Below, in pieces: positions 35,212 to 43,502 of a stretch of 64,000 nucleotides of DNA. The notes beneath the pieces are model-generated. The model did not search any database. It was not told where the DNA came from and was given only the letters and a program-made list of their open reading frames with translations. The translations under genes and the position numbers were made by a program. How positions within the stretch are numbered: the first letter of the stretch is position 1; each line of letters starts with the position of its first letter. This DNA is from Alteribacillus bidgolensis. Its GTDB lineage: Bacteria; Bacillota; Bacilli; Bacillales; Marinococcaceae. The stretch is from assembly GCF_002886255.1 (NCBI RefSeq), contig NZ_KZ614149.1:2046001-2110000 (forward strand), written 5' to 3'.

Positions 35212-35714
35212 GAATACCGCCTTATTACCGACGTCCAGGCTGGCAGCGATTTTTTGCCGGCATAATGATGGGAGCACTCGGCGGCTGGGCTTTTTTTCTT
35301 TTTCAATTTGGTGCAGTCCATGAAGAACTTGTGATCGAAATCAATAAACAACGCATTCAAATTGAAAACCAGAAAGAGCAGATAGATATATTACGAAGCG
35401 AGGAAAAAAAACGAAATGAAGAAAATGAAAAAAAGCTAACCATTCAAGAAACTAATATCAATTTTACAAATGAACAAAAACTCCGCTTAAACGAATTAGC
35501 CCTATATGAACTAAAACAACAAGTAGATGATGAAGTAAAATTTCTTAAAAATAAAAACATTGAAAGCGTCGTAGAAGGAAAAGAACTTATTAAAAAAGCA
35601 ATAGAAAATAAAACATATAAGGTTGGGGACAATGAATACCAGCTTCATATAGAAGAAATGTATATCTATACGAGCTTAGAGCTTCATATAAAAATCAACC
35701 TGAGAGGTTCTTAA
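35208..35714 (+). CDS. ytrI: Sporulation membrane protein YtrI
   Basis: A 168-residue protein with a short basic N-terminus, one membrane helix (about 15-37), and then a long charged coiled coil rich in Glu, Lys and Gln (about 40-110). This fits YtrI, which is encoded with YtrH and needed for efficient sporulation in B. subtilis. The ATG overlaps the ytrH stop in ATGA, which points to translational coupling. A terminator follows at 35771-35803. Identification rests on synteny plus the basic N-terminus/helix/coil layout. Confidence 0.85.
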   Translation: MRIPPYYRRPGWQRFFAGIMMGALGGWAFFLFQFGAVHEELVIEINKQRIQIENQKEQIDILRSEEKKRNEENEKKLTIQETNINFTNEQKLRLNELALYELKQQVDDEVKFLKNKNIESVVEGKELIKKAIENKTYKVGDNEYQLHIEEMYIYTSLELHIKINLRGS

Positions 35715-35770
35715 TCAAATAACTATTTTTTGAATTTTTTATAATCAAACAATACAAAGCAAAAAAAATC

Positions 35771-35803
35771 CGGTATAATATAAAAAAAGTATACCGCTTT
35801 TTA
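35771..35803 (+). terminator. Terminator of ytrH-ytrI
   Basis: CGGTATA and TATACCG form a 7-bp stem with a 12-base A-rich loop, followed by CTTTTTA. Confidence 0.65.
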
Positions 35804-35857
35804 TATTAAGGCAATCCTTCTTCATACAAGCCATTTACTTTTGAGGAGGTGCTCGTG

Positions 35858-36067
35858 ATGGATTTGACAGGAAAAGAGATGGTAATGAACCGGAAAGAAA
35901 TGGCTCTTCAAAAAGTAGAAAAAATTAAGGCAGGGTACTCTGCTTTCGCTGAGTCGCATGAAGTAACCGCTATGATTAGAAAAGAACTCGAAAAGCAGGA
36001 CATTGATGTATATGAAGACAAGACAGACCTCGGTTCCTGGTTTATTCCAACAAACAAAAAAGAGTAG
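35858..36067 (+). CDS. Small hypothetical protein (YtzJ position)
   Basis: A 69-residue charged soluble protein of unknown function, ending WFIPTNKKE. The ATG at 35858 has a strong GAGGAGGT eight bases upstream; in-frame GTG codons at 35849 and 35855 are too close to it. It lies between ytrI and nrnA, where B. subtilis has a small gene (ytzJ). I suspect they correspond but cannot confirm it from sequence alone. Predicted helices and many Lys/Glu residues are the only visible features. A strong hairpin follows. Confidence 0.7.
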   Translation: MDLTGKEMVMNRKEMALQKVEKIKAGYSAFAESHEVTAMIRKELEKQDIDVYEDKTDLGSWFIPTNKKE

Positions 36068-36093
36068 AGTAAGTAAGTCTCTCCAGTTGACCA

Positions 36094-36134
36094 AACAAGC
36101 TCCGGACTGTGTTTATGACATTCCGGAGCTTGTT
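36094..36134. terminator. Hairpin between convergent small gene and nrnA
   Basis: AACAAGCTCCGGA (36094-36106) and TCCGGAGCTTGTT (36122-36134) form a perfect 13-bp GC-rich stem. The T tracts are weak on both strands, so it is a likely but not certain bidirectional terminator. A reversed fragment of repeat B (GGCGGCAAGCAAGCCGAAT, about 36161-36181) touches the nrnA stop. Confidence 0.6.
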
Positions 36135-36184
36135 GCACTGTTAAAAAGTATAGGTAATATTGGCGGCAAGCAAGCCGAATTTTA

Positions 36185-37138
36185 CTAGTAACTTTCACAA
36201 AGGGCTTCAAGCTCCTCGATAATATCTTCTGTTTCTTTTTTATTTTGGGCTTTTGCTCCGGCTGCCATAGGATGACCACCGCCATTATGATTGGCGGCCA
36301 CTTCATTAATCACTGGACCTTTTGAACGAAGTCTTACCCTGTAATTGTTATTTTCTTCATCTTCCACAAAAAATACCCAAGCTTTTAACCCTGCTGTGTC
36401 GGAAAAAGAATTAATCACAGCAGAAGATTCATTGACGGTAATCTCATATTCATCTAGCATCTTTTTCGTTATATACATAATGCCCAGTCCGTGTTCGGTC
36501 ATCTCAAATTCTTGCAGCACGCTGCCCTTGAAACGAACAAGCTTTTCTTGATTCTCATAGAAACGGGTAAACAGTTCTGTTGTATTAAAATCATACTCCA
36601 ATACTTCTGCAGCAAGCCGCAATGTCTGCGGTGTTGTATTAGAGAATTGAAATCGTCCTGTATCACCGATAATTCCGGCATACAAGAGTCTGGCTGCTTC
36701 TTTCGGCAGCTCCCAGTTATGAGATTTTTTCCCTTCTAATACTAATTCTATCATCATTTCACACGTAGAACTGGCCTCGGTTTTTACCCACATCAGATCC
36801 CCATACGATTCTACCTCTGGATGATGATCAATTTTAATTGTTGTTTTTCCTCGCTCCCAGCCTTCTCCGTCAATACGCTCGGTATTGGCTGTGTCACATA
36901 TAATGACCAAACTGCTTTCTATATCGTTTTGCTGTTCCACATTTGCAGACATTTGGGCTAAAAAAGAAAGAGATTCCTCTTCTTCTCCCATTAATACTAC
37001 TTTTTTATTTGGATAATTGGTTTGAATCAAAGCCCCAAGACCAGCTTGCGAACCAATCGCGTCAGGATCAGGCTTTTCATGACGGTATATATAAATGGTT
37101 TGAAAGGCTTCGATCGCTTCAATAATTTTTTGTTTCAT
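36185..37138 (-). CDS. nrnA: NanoRNase / pAp phosphatase NrnA (DHH family)
   Basis: A DHH/DHHA1 phosphoesterase of 317 residues that degrades very short RNAs and 3'-phosphoadenosine 5'-phosphate. The manganese motifs are RHEKPDPDAIGSQ, the ICDTA aspartate, and IDHHPE (the DHH motif). The C-terminal DHHA1 domain has GGGHPMAAGA, the substrate-binding loop. The start is ATG 37138 after AAAGGAAGGT; nine upstream codons in frame are not supported. The neighbours ytrI, ytpI and ytoI match B. subtilis, where nrnA is ytqI. Confidence 0.94.
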   Translation of the reverse strand: MKQKIIEAIEAFQTIYIYRHEKPDPDAIGSQAGLGALIQTNYPNKKVVLMGEEEESLSFLAQMSANVEQQNDIESSLVIICDTANTERIDGEGWERGKTTIKIDHHPEVESYGDLMWVKTEASSTCEMMIELVLEGKKSHNWELPKEAARLLYAGIIGDTGRFQFSNTTPQTLRLAAEVLEYDFNTTELFTRFYENQEKLVRFKGSVLQEFEMTEHGLGIMYITKKMLDEYEITVNESSAVINSFSDTAGLKAWVFFVEDEENNNYRVRLRSKGPVINEVAANHNGGGHPMAAGAKAQNKKETEDIIEELEALCESY

Positions 37139-37255
37139 CTTACCTTCCTTTCTAATATAGTTCATGAACTTAGATTTTTATAGTATTTGCTTCTATATTC
37201 TTTTCCAAGTACAATAAAATAAGCAATTTATTAATACACTTCCCAGGAGGAAAAC

Positions 37256-37567
37256 ATGACGCAAATTTTTATTATCATACTTGTTGTAGGACTTGCCATG
37301 TATGCTTTTTACAAAATAAAATCAATTCGTTCACAGGCTCCCGCTGAAAAAAGATGGATTCAAACAAAAGCTAACATAAGTCTCGGTGCTTTTATGGCAG
37401 GTTTTGGAGCTAACTTATTATATACAAGCCGTGGTACTGTAGATACGATTATAGGCTCTATTTTTTTAGTTCTTGGCGCAGCTAATATTATTCTTGGATA
37501 CCGCGCTTACAAATTGTATTTGCCTTATGCCATAAAGGAAGCAGAAGAACAGCGTATAAACGCATAA
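37256..37567 (+). CDS. ytpI: YtpI-like membrane protein
   Basis: A 103-residue protein with three predicted membrane helices (about 3-20, 43-60 and 65-87) separated by a basic loop (KIKSIRSQAPAEKRW). It matches the YtpI family of unknown function by size and location between nrnA and ytoI. CCAGGAGGAAAAC precedes the ATG. It is transcribed away from nrnA and toward ytoI, with its own terminator. Confidence 0.8.
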   Translation: MTQIFIIILVVGLAMYAFYKIKSIRSQAPAEKRWIQTKANISLGAFMAGFGANLLYTSRGTVDTIIGSIFLVLGAANIILGYRAYKLYLPYAIKEAEEQRINA

Positions 37568-37580
37568 TATCCTAATTTAA

Positions 37581-37617
37581 GCCGTCCCAAAAACACAAGT
37601 AAAGGGATGGTTTTTTC
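37581..37617 (+). terminator. Terminator of ytpI
   Basis: CCGTCCC and GGGATGG pair (one G-T) around an A-rich loop of 15 bases. TTTTTTC follows. Confidence 0.7.
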
Positions 37618-37625
37618 TTTAAGTA

Positions 37626-37643
37626 TAATGGAACGTTCCATTA
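37626..37643. repeat. Perfect 18-bp palindrome between ytpI and ytoI
   Basis: TAATGGAACGTTCCATTA is self-complementary with no loop, 40 bp beyond the ytoI stop. It could be a dimeric protein-binding site or part of a terminator. Nothing nearby decides. Confidence 0.5.
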
Positions 37644-37683
37644 CTTTCCGGTTCATATATTAAACGGTCAAGTCTTCTTTTAT

Positions 37684-38994
37684 TTAACGATCAAGCAGCT
37701 GGGCCATCAGTAATGCTTTTCCGACGATCTCTCCTTCATGATAGAGTTCCACGTCCACTTTTCCGTGCTTACGGCCGACTTCAAGCAGCTTTCCTTTCAT
37801 GTCTATTGTACTTTCTATTTGAACTGGTTTTATGAAATAAAGCGTGATGTTTTCGACGACAAGGTCTCCTCGTTTGTATTGTTTCAACAACCTGCTTCCG
37901 GTTTCTGTTACTAACGTAGTGAGAACACCATATGAAATCATTCCAAGTTGATTTGTCATTTGAGGAGTCACTTCACATTGATAGTTGTACTCCGAACCTG
38001 CTCTCATTTCATGAAAACGACCTGTAACTAAATCATCAAGTGTTTCCCCGACATGGGGCTGGCGCTGTGTCATTTGCAATGCTTTTAACACATCCTGCCG
38101 ACTGATTACACCGAGAAGATGGCGCTGCTCGTCTATAACAGGAAGTAATTCTATTCCTTCCCATACCATGACATGGGCTACCGAAGCAACCGATGTCCGT
38201 TCGTTCACAGTAATAGGGTTTTTAGTCATTACTTTTTCAATTGGTGTTTGCATTTGCGCTCCCAGAACGTCTTTTGCAGCTATCATTCCTTGCACTTTCA
38301 TTTCCGGATCTATTACCGGATAGCGGCTGTGGCCCGTACGCTGATTCATTTGGTGCCACTTATTAACTGTATTATCTGTCGTCATAAAATACGTATCCTG
38401 CAGAGGAATTAAAATGTCATTAACGAGAACGATTTCCTTTTTAATCAGCTGGTCATAAATAGCTCTGTTAATCATAGTGGCTACCGTAAATGTGTCATAA
38501 CTTGTCGTAATAACAGGAAGCTCCAGTTCATCCGCTAAAGCAATAACATTTTCGTTCGTATCAAAACCGCCAGTAATGAGAACCGCAGCCCCGGCTTCAA
38601 GTGCAAGCTTGTGTACTTGGTACCGGTTGCCGACGATTAATAGATTTCCTGCTTCTACATAACGCATCATTGCTTCTAGTTTCATTGCTCCGATAACAAA
38701 GCGGTTTAATGTTTTATGCAGGCCATTCCTGCCTCCAAGAACTTGTCCTTCTACGATGTTAACCACTTCAGCATATGTTAGCTTTTCAATGTTATCTTTT
38801 TGCTTCTTTTCTATACGAATCGTCCCTACACGTTCTATCGTACTAACTAGTCCCTGGTTTTCTGCTTCTTTTATGGCACGATAAGCTGTTCCTTCACTAA
38901 CTTGCAGTGCTTTTGCAATTCGCCGTACCGAAATTTTTTCTCCAACTCCAAGTTCTGTAATGTATTGAAGAATTTGTTCATGTTTTGTTGCCAT
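37684..38994 (-). CDS. ytoI: CBS/DRTGG-domain transcriptional regulator-like protein YtoI
   Basis: A 436-residue four-domain protein. The layout is an N-terminal winged helix (about 1-65, ISVRRIAKALQVSEGTAYRAIKE), a DRTGG domain (about 95-185, with AAVLITGGFDTNENVIALA), two CBS domains (about 190-310, which usually bind adenosine nucleotides), and a C-terminal hotdog-fold domain (about 320-430). This architecture is that of B. subtilis YtoI. No function is established. The domains suggest nucleotide-sensing control of transcription. The start is ATG 38994 after GAGGTGAAAGGC; the frame runs 11 codons further upstream. Confidence 0.9.
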   Translation of the reverse strand: MATKHEQILQYITELGVGEKISVRRIAKALQVSEGTAYRAIKEAENQGLVSTIERVGTIRIEKKQKDNIEKLTYAEVVNIVEGQVLGGRNGLHKTLNRFVIGAMKLEAMMRYVEAGNLLIVGNRYQVHKLALEAGAAVLITGGFDTNENVIALADELELPVITTSYDTFTVATMINRAIYDQLIKKEIVLVNDILIPLQDTYFMTTDNTVNKWHQMNQRTGHSRYPVIDPEMKVQGMIAAKDVLGAQMQTPIEKVMTKNPITVNERTSVASVAHVMVWEGIELLPVIDEQRHLLGVISRQDVLKALQMTQRQPHVGETLDDLVTGRFHEMRAGSEYNYQCEVTPQMTNQLGMISYGVLTTLVTETGSRLLKQYKRGDLVVENITLYFIKPVQIESTIDMKGKLLEVGRKHGKVDVELYHEGEIVGKALLMAQLLDR

Positions 38995-39181
38995 GCCTTT
39001 CACCTCACTGCATATGACCTGTACCATTACAATTAAATTTCTGTATTATATCCCATTATACTTTCCCGTTTTCACCATAGCAAGAATGAATGTTTGTTCA
39101 ACTATATTTTTTCCTGTGAAATCAATGTTGTAAACGCTGTTACTTTGTGAACGGATACACTAGAAAAATAATAAAATAAAA

Positions 39182-39221
39182 AAGCTGTTCCAAGTCATAT
39201 TAAATAACTTTGGAACAGCAC
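39182..39221 (-). terminator. Terminator of ytkL
   Basis: GCTGTTCCAAAGT and ACTTGGAACAGC pair with one bulge. TTTTTTATTTT follows on the minus strand. Confidence 0.85.
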
Positions 39222-39239
39222 TCCATTATCAATTTATTG

Positions 39240-39923
39240 TTATAAGTCGATGAATTCTCCTGCTTTCAGTGCTTTCCCTTTGATAGGCGATATTGCTTCT
39301 ACAAACGCCTCTGCATCCTGCTTAATCGGCGGGAAAGTGTTGTAATGTATCGGTACGGTATAGCCCGGTTCAACCCACTGAACAGCTTGCTTGGCATCTT
39401 CTGGTCCCATTGTGAAGTTATCTCCAATAGGAACGAACAATAAGTCTACATTGTTGCGCTCGCCAATTAACTTCATATCTGAAAACAAACCAGTGTCACC
39501 CATGTGATATACTGTCTTGCCTTCTGCTTCGAAGATAATCCCTGCAGGCATTCCAGTATAGACAATTTTTTCATTCTCTTCTTCTGTGTAAGAAGAGCCG
39601 TGAAAAGCCTGCGTCAATTTCACACGGCCAAAATCAAAGGTATACCCTCCGCCAATATGCAGCGGATGGGTTTCTACACCTTTCCACCCTAAATAAGTAG
39701 CAAGTTCAAACGGTGCTACTACGAGCGAACGATTGCGTTTGGCAATTTCGACGGTATCTCCTACGTGGTCATTATGGCCGTGCGTCAATAAAATAACATC
39801 CGGCTTCACCTTGTCCGCGTCGAGGTCACATAATTCGTTACCTGTGATAAAAGGGTCAATTAAAATGTTTTTTCCATTAGTTTCAATGTTAACTACGGAA
39901 TGTCCGTGATAACTTACTTTCAT
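39240..39923 (-). CDS. ytkL: UPF0173 metal-dependent hydrolase YtkL
   Basis: A 227-residue metallo-beta-lactamase-fold hydrolase. The start MKVSYHGHSVVNIE and the metal-binding HGHNDHVGD are typical of the UPF0173 group. Further ligands are in the HMGDTGLF segment and a C-terminal VPIHYNTFPP histidine. Its substrate is unknown. The gene lies downstream of ytoI's start region and upstream of ald, with its own terminator. AGGGAGGGCACAGA precedes the ATG. Confidence 0.9.
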   Translation of the reverse strand: MKVSYHGHSVVNIETNGKNILIDPFITGNELCDLDADKVKPDVILLTHGHNDHVGDTVEIAKRNRSLVVAPFELATYLGWKGVETHPLHIGGGYTFDFGRVKLTQAFHGSSYTEEENEKIVYTGMPAGIIFEAEGKTVYHMGDTGLFSDMKLIGERNNVDLLFVPIGDNFTMGPEDAKQAVQWVEPGYTVPIHYNTFPPIKQDAEAFVEAISPIKGKALKAGEFIDL

Positions 39924-40060
39924 TCTGTGCCCTCCCTTTGTTTTTCTTAACGGGAATGTTTTTTACATCTGTCCCTCTACTACTTTTCGATCCATATCTT
40001 CTTTTTCCTTTTCTTACGTTATAATAAACTTAAAAATTTGTAGAACAACAACGCAAATAA

Positions 40061-41176
40061 TTAAGATATCATATTTTGTAAGTTAGTATAAGGGATATCT
40101 TGGGCATCAGCTATGGCTTTATACACAAGGTGGCCGTGGATAGTGTTTACCCCCATAAATAAGGCGTTATCTTCTTTGCATGCTGTTTCAGCTCCTTTGC
40201 GGGCTAACGCAAGTGCATATGGTACAGTAACATTCGTTAAAGCTAAAGTGGAGGTGCGCGGAACAGCACCCGGCATGTTCGCAACGGCGTAATGAATAAC
40301 ATCATGTCTTGTATAAACAGGATTATCATGCGTGGTAATGTGATCGGTTGTTTCAAATATACCGCCCTGATCTATCGCCACATCTACAAGTACCGAGCCC
40401 GGATCCATGCTCTTTACCATTTCTTCTGTTACGAGCTTTGGTGCTTTTGCTCCTGGAATAAGGACTGCTCCTATGACAAGATCTGACTCCTTTACGGCCT
40501 CTGCAACCGTCACTGGATTTGAGATCATCGTATGAATATCTTTTCCGAATATATCATCCAGTTCTCTCAGCCGCGCTGGATTTACATCAAGAATCGTCAC
40601 ATCTGCTCCAAGTCCTGAAGCAATTTTAGCTGCATTCGTTCCAGCAGTTCCTCCTCCAATGACTGCAGTTTTTCCCCGTTTCACCCCCGGCACCCCTGAT
40701 AATAGAATGCCTTTGCCGCCTTTCGTTTTTTCTAAAAACTGCGCTCCCATTTGAGCAGCCATTCTCCCGGCTACTTCACTCATGGGAGTTAACAAGGGCA
40801 GGGAACCATCTGGGAGCTGAACAGTTTCATAAGCAATCGCGGTCACCTTTTTATCCAAAAGGGCTTTTGTCAGATCTGGAAGAGGTGCAAGGTGCAAGTA
40901 CGTAAACAATATCAACCCTTCCCTAAAATAAACATACTCCTCGGGCACGGGGTCCTTAACTTTAACCACCATATCTTGCGCCCATGCTTCCCGAGGTGTG
41001 TCAACCATTATCGCTCCCGCCGATTCAAATTCTATATCAGTAAAACCAGAGCCTGATCCTGCTCCTTTTTCAACATATACCTCATGATGTTGTTCTTTGA
41101 ACTGCAGAACGCCTCCTGGTGTAAGTGCTACTCGGTTTTCGTTATTTTTAACCTCCTTTGGCACTCCAATCTTCAT
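40061..41176 (-). CDS. ald: Alanine dehydrogenase
   Basis: NAD-dependent deamination of L-alanine to pyruvate and ammonia, important for alanine use and sporulation in Bacillus. It has 371 residues. N-terminal MKIGVPKEVKNNENRVALTP with the substrate-binding Arg, VKVKDP with the catalytic Lys region, and H95 in FTYLHLAPLP are conserved. The NAD loop is IGGGTAGTNAA. No clear terminator follows. GGAGAATGAG precedes the ATG. No regulator gene (alaR/adeR type) lies next to it. Confidence 0.95.
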   Translation of the reverse strand: MKIGVPKEVKNNENRVALTPGGVLQFKEQHHEVYVEKGAGSGSGFTDIEFESAGAIMVDTPREAWAQDMVVKVKDPVPEEYVYFREGLILFTYLHLAPLPDLTKALLDKKVTAIAYETVQLPDGSLPLLTPMSEVAGRMAAQMGAQFLEKTKGGKGILLSGVPGVKRGKTAVIGGGTAGTNAAKIASGLGADVTILDVNPARLRELDDIFGKDIHTMISNPVTVAEAVKESDLVIGAVLIPGAKAPKLVTEEMVKSMDPGSVLVDVAIDQGGIFETTDHITTHDNPVYTRHDVIHYAVANMPGAVPRTSTLALTNVTVPYALALARKGAETACKEDNALFMGVNTIHGHLVYKAIADAQDIPYTNLQNMIS

Positions 41177-41256
41177 ATCTCATTCTCCTTCCCTCTTCTA
41201 TTGTTATTCCTTTTATACCCTTTCCTATCCATTTTCATGTAGATTTCACATAGAAA

Positions 41257-41292
41257 GAAAAAGCCCAGAAGTATTAGTACTCCTCGGCTTCA
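41257..41292 (-). terminator. Terminator of the secreted-protein gene
   Basis: On the minus strand AGCCGAGGAGTA pairs with TACTTCTGGGCT (one mismatch, one wobble) and runs into TTTTTCTTTC. Confidence 0.7.
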
Positions 41293-41300
41293 TCATCTTG

Positions 41301-41678
41301 TTATTCTTTTTCCTCCTGCCATAACCATGTATATAAATCTCCGTTCTCATCCTGCCATCTTACATCTAAACGAGTTAGTCCTTCACATCCGCTGTTTTTA
41401 AATGCTTCAGCCAATTCCTTATCCGTAACATCTTTGTTTAAGTTTGCAGTCTGATAAACAGATTCCACTTTATCTTTTGCCTCTTCTCCGTGAAAAGCTC
41501 GCCCTTCCATATGGTATTCAAAATCATTTGGACTATTATATTCCCAATGATAAACACCGTCTTCTGTTTCGGCTGTAGCTTTAAAGAGAAAAATTTCACT
41601 TAGTGCTTGGGCTTCAGCCATCTGAACGGATAAAGGTAGGCTTAGCATTACAACGAAAAAAGTAAGAGATATCTTCAC
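41301..41678 (-). CDS. Secreted protein of unknown function
   Basis: A 125-residue protein with a clear signal peptide: Lys at position 2, a hydrophobic core SLTFFVVMLSLPLS, and a likely cleavage after AEAQA (about residue 24). The mature part is about 100 residues, acidic, rich in Trp and Tyr (YHWEYNSPNDFEYH, WQDENGDLYTWLWQ), with one Cys. I recognise no domain. The start is taken as GTG 41678, six bases after AGGTG; an ATG at 41684 overlaps that site. It stands between ald and ytkK and has its own terminator. Confidence 0.65.
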   Translation of the reverse strand: MKISLTFFVVMLSLPLSVQMAEAQALSEIFLFKATAETEDGVYHWEYNSPNDFEYHMEGRAFHGEEAKDKVESVYQTANLNKDVTDKELAEAFKNSGCEGLTRLDVRWQDENGDLYTWLWQEEKE

Positions 41679-41730
41679 CGTCATCACCTCATATGTAAGG
41701 TGCCAATTATTAGGATATTTTATTCATGAT

Positions 41731-42489
41731 TTATCGTCGTTTATGCAATACGTCTACACCGCCAGTAACTTCAATAACAGAGCCAGTAATCATATCGGAG
41801 TCTTCTTCACATAAAAAAGTAATCGTTCTTGCAATATCTTCTCCGGCTGCCGGACGTCCTACAGGTGTATTTTTATCCCGTACGGTCTTGGCAGCTTGGA
41901 TAGAAGATTCTTTGTAGTCTTCTGTAATAACCCCCGGGCATACCATGTTAACGGTTATTCCATGTTCTGCTTCTTCAATGGAAACCGTTTTTGTTAAAGA
42001 TACCAATCCTGTTTTAGCTGCAGCATAGGCTGATCGGTAAATCCATGCCGGAGCTTCCTGTGCGCCTTGAAAACCATATGTAACAATTCTGCCAAATTGC
42101 TGCGCTCTCATTAGTGGAATGACTTCCTGAAACAAGTAGAACATCGATGATAAATTGCCATTCACCATTTCATTCCATTCATTTGCGGTATAATCCATTA
42201 GCTTTTTTCTTTCAAAAATATAAGGGCCGGCATTATTAACAAGAATATCGATTCTCCCGAATGTGCTATGGGCTTTTGCTGTCAGTTTTTTTATATCTTC
42301 TGGCTTAGTGACATCTGCTTGCACAAATTGAATGCGATCTTCAGCATCCAGCCATTCTTCTTTCATTTTTTTCATTGCCGCAAGATCGTTTCGATAACTT
42401 ACTGTTATGGAATATCCTTTATGTAAAAAACGTTCGGATACTTTTTTTCCTAATCCTTTTGTTCCTGCTGTAACAAGTGCATGACGCAT
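41731..42489 (-). CDS. ytkK: Short-chain dehydrogenase/reductase YtkK
   Basis: A classical SDR of 252 residues. The NAD(P) motif TAGTKGLGKK is slightly variant (TGxxxGxG expected). It is followed by VNNAGPY, the catalytic Tyr and Lys in YAAAK, and the upstream Ser/Thr replaced by a TYGFQGAQ stretch. The PG motif VCPGVI follows. Substrate unknown. It matches YtkK by location near ytkL and argH. The start is ATG 42489 after GAAGGAGGAGC; the frame runs 29 codons upstream without coding character. The poor match at the usual catalytic Ser deserves note. Confidence 0.82.
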   Translation of the reverse strand: MRHALVTAGTKGLGKKVSERFLHKGYSITVSYRNDLAAMKKMKEEWLDAEDRIQFVQADVTKPEDIKKLTAKAHSTFGRIDILVNNAGPYIFERKKLMDYTANEWNEMVNGNLSSMFYLFQEVIPLMRAQQFGRIVTYGFQGAQEAPAWIYRSAYAAAKTGLVSLTKTVSIEEAEHGITVNMVCPGVITEDYKESSIQAAKTVRDKNTPVGRPAAGEDIARTITFLCEEDSDMITGSVIEVTGGVDVLHKRR

Positions 42490-42877
42490 GAAAGCTCCTC
42501 CTTCAACGATAAGAAAGAAATATACAGCTCTAATAATTTTCAAGTATAAAAAATAAAGTCGGTACAGTATGAACAAATTTCGATATTCATGTGTGTATTT
42601 AGTAGAAGTCCCTTTATCTTAAGTTGTTCAGGGCGCTTTCACTTTCTTAAGGCGGCCAGCCGAATTTTTCTGTTACTTCCATCTTACTACGAAAAGTTGC
42701 TCTCGTAAAAAATATTAAATGTTTGTCCAAGCACACATTAGGGAAAAATATTAAAAAGAACATGCCGCATTCGCTCATTTTTTACACCTATTTTGTGACG
42801 TACAATACATCTAATGTATACCTTTTCATGATATAATAATAATGGAAAGAGCAGTATTTTACAGGGGGGTATGGAAA
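42490..42877. other. Divergent intergenic region between ytkK and the universal stress gene
   Basis: The region is 388 bp. It contains the reversed ends of repeat A (42625-42648) and repeat B (42649-42675). An AT-rich segment before the plus-strand gene includes TTGTGA (42793-42798), TATACC and TATAAT, which are promoter-like. No ORF of note. Confidence 0.55.
42625..42675 (-). repeat. Fragments of repeats A and B, joined
   Basis: On the minus strand CAGAAAAATTCGGCTGGCCGC (left end of B) is followed at once by TTAAGAAAGTGAAAGCGCCCTG (left end of A). Both elements lack the rest of their sequence. Confidence 0.55.
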
Positions 42878-43312
42878 ATGCCAAAGTATCACAATATTCT
42901 TGTTGCAGTAGATGGATCGAATGAGGCAAAGCGTGCTTTCAAAAAAGCGGCCGACATTGCTGGTGAAAATAATGCCAAATTGGTAATTGCTCACATCATC
43001 GATACCCGTACATTTGCTACAATTGAACAATACGACAGAACGATCGTATCGCGAGCAGAAAAATACGGGCAAGAACTTCTCGATCAATACAAGGGGGAAG
43101 CTAATCAAGCTGGGGTTGAAGAAGTTACTACTGTTATAGATTTTGGTTCACCTAAAGTTAAAATTCCTAAAGATATTGCTAAGCGTTATGAAACGGATTT
43201 AATCATTACAGGGGCTACTGGGTTAAATGCAGTAGAACGTATGTTGATTGGAAGTGTTTCCGAAGCTATTGCAAGACAAGCTAAATGTGACGTTATGATT
43301 GTGCGTTCTTAA
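42878..43312 (+). CDS. Universal stress protein (UspA family)
   Basis: A 144-residue single-domain UspA protein. It starts with YHNILVAVDGSNEAKRA and contains the ATP-binding Gly-x2-Gly-x9-Gly-Ser/Thr motif (GATGLNAVERMLIGSVS) near the C-terminus, so it should bind ATP. The start is ATG 42878 after GGGGGG at 8-base spacing; an in-frame ATG at 42842 lacks a site. Such proteins act in stress or growth arrest, but the precise role is unknown. It stands alone between ytkK (divergent) and argH (convergent). Confidence 0.88.
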   Translation: MPKYHNILVAVDGSNEAKRAFKKAADIAGENNAKLVIAHIIDTRTFATIEQYDRTIVSRAEKYGQELLDQYKGEANQAGVEEVTTVIDFGSPKVKIPKDIAKRYETDLIITGATGLNAVERMLIGSVSEAIARQAKCDVMIVRS

Positions 43313-43370
43313 CGACAAGACTAAGAAACATTAGAACTTTACGGCTGATGCTTATATTACTATTTCAAAT

Positions 43371-43418
43371 AAAAAAGAGCAGACATGGAAGCGATAGCTC
43401 CTTACTGCTCTTTTTTTT
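43371..43418. terminator. Bidirectional terminator between usp and argH
   Basis: AAAAAAGAGCAG and CTGCTCTTTTTT form a 12-bp stem with a 22-base loop. T tracts lie in both directions. Confidence 0.8.
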
Positions 43419-43429
43419 ATACTTTGTTA

Positions 43430-43499
43430 AACTTTGTTAAAGGATCAAAGATATAAGTAAAACTAACTTCTGCTATTCTAACTTGGAAGTTTTTCTAAA
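43430..43499 (-). repeat. Repeat B, reversed copy
   Basis: Read on the minus strand it starts CTTTAGAAAAACTTCC, continues with TTTTACTTATATCTTTG and ends CCTTTAACAAAGTTTAAC. The GC-rich left hairpin is replaced by AAGTTAGAATAGC. It touches the argH stop codon. Confidence 0.75.
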
Positions 43500-43502
43500 G
43501 TC

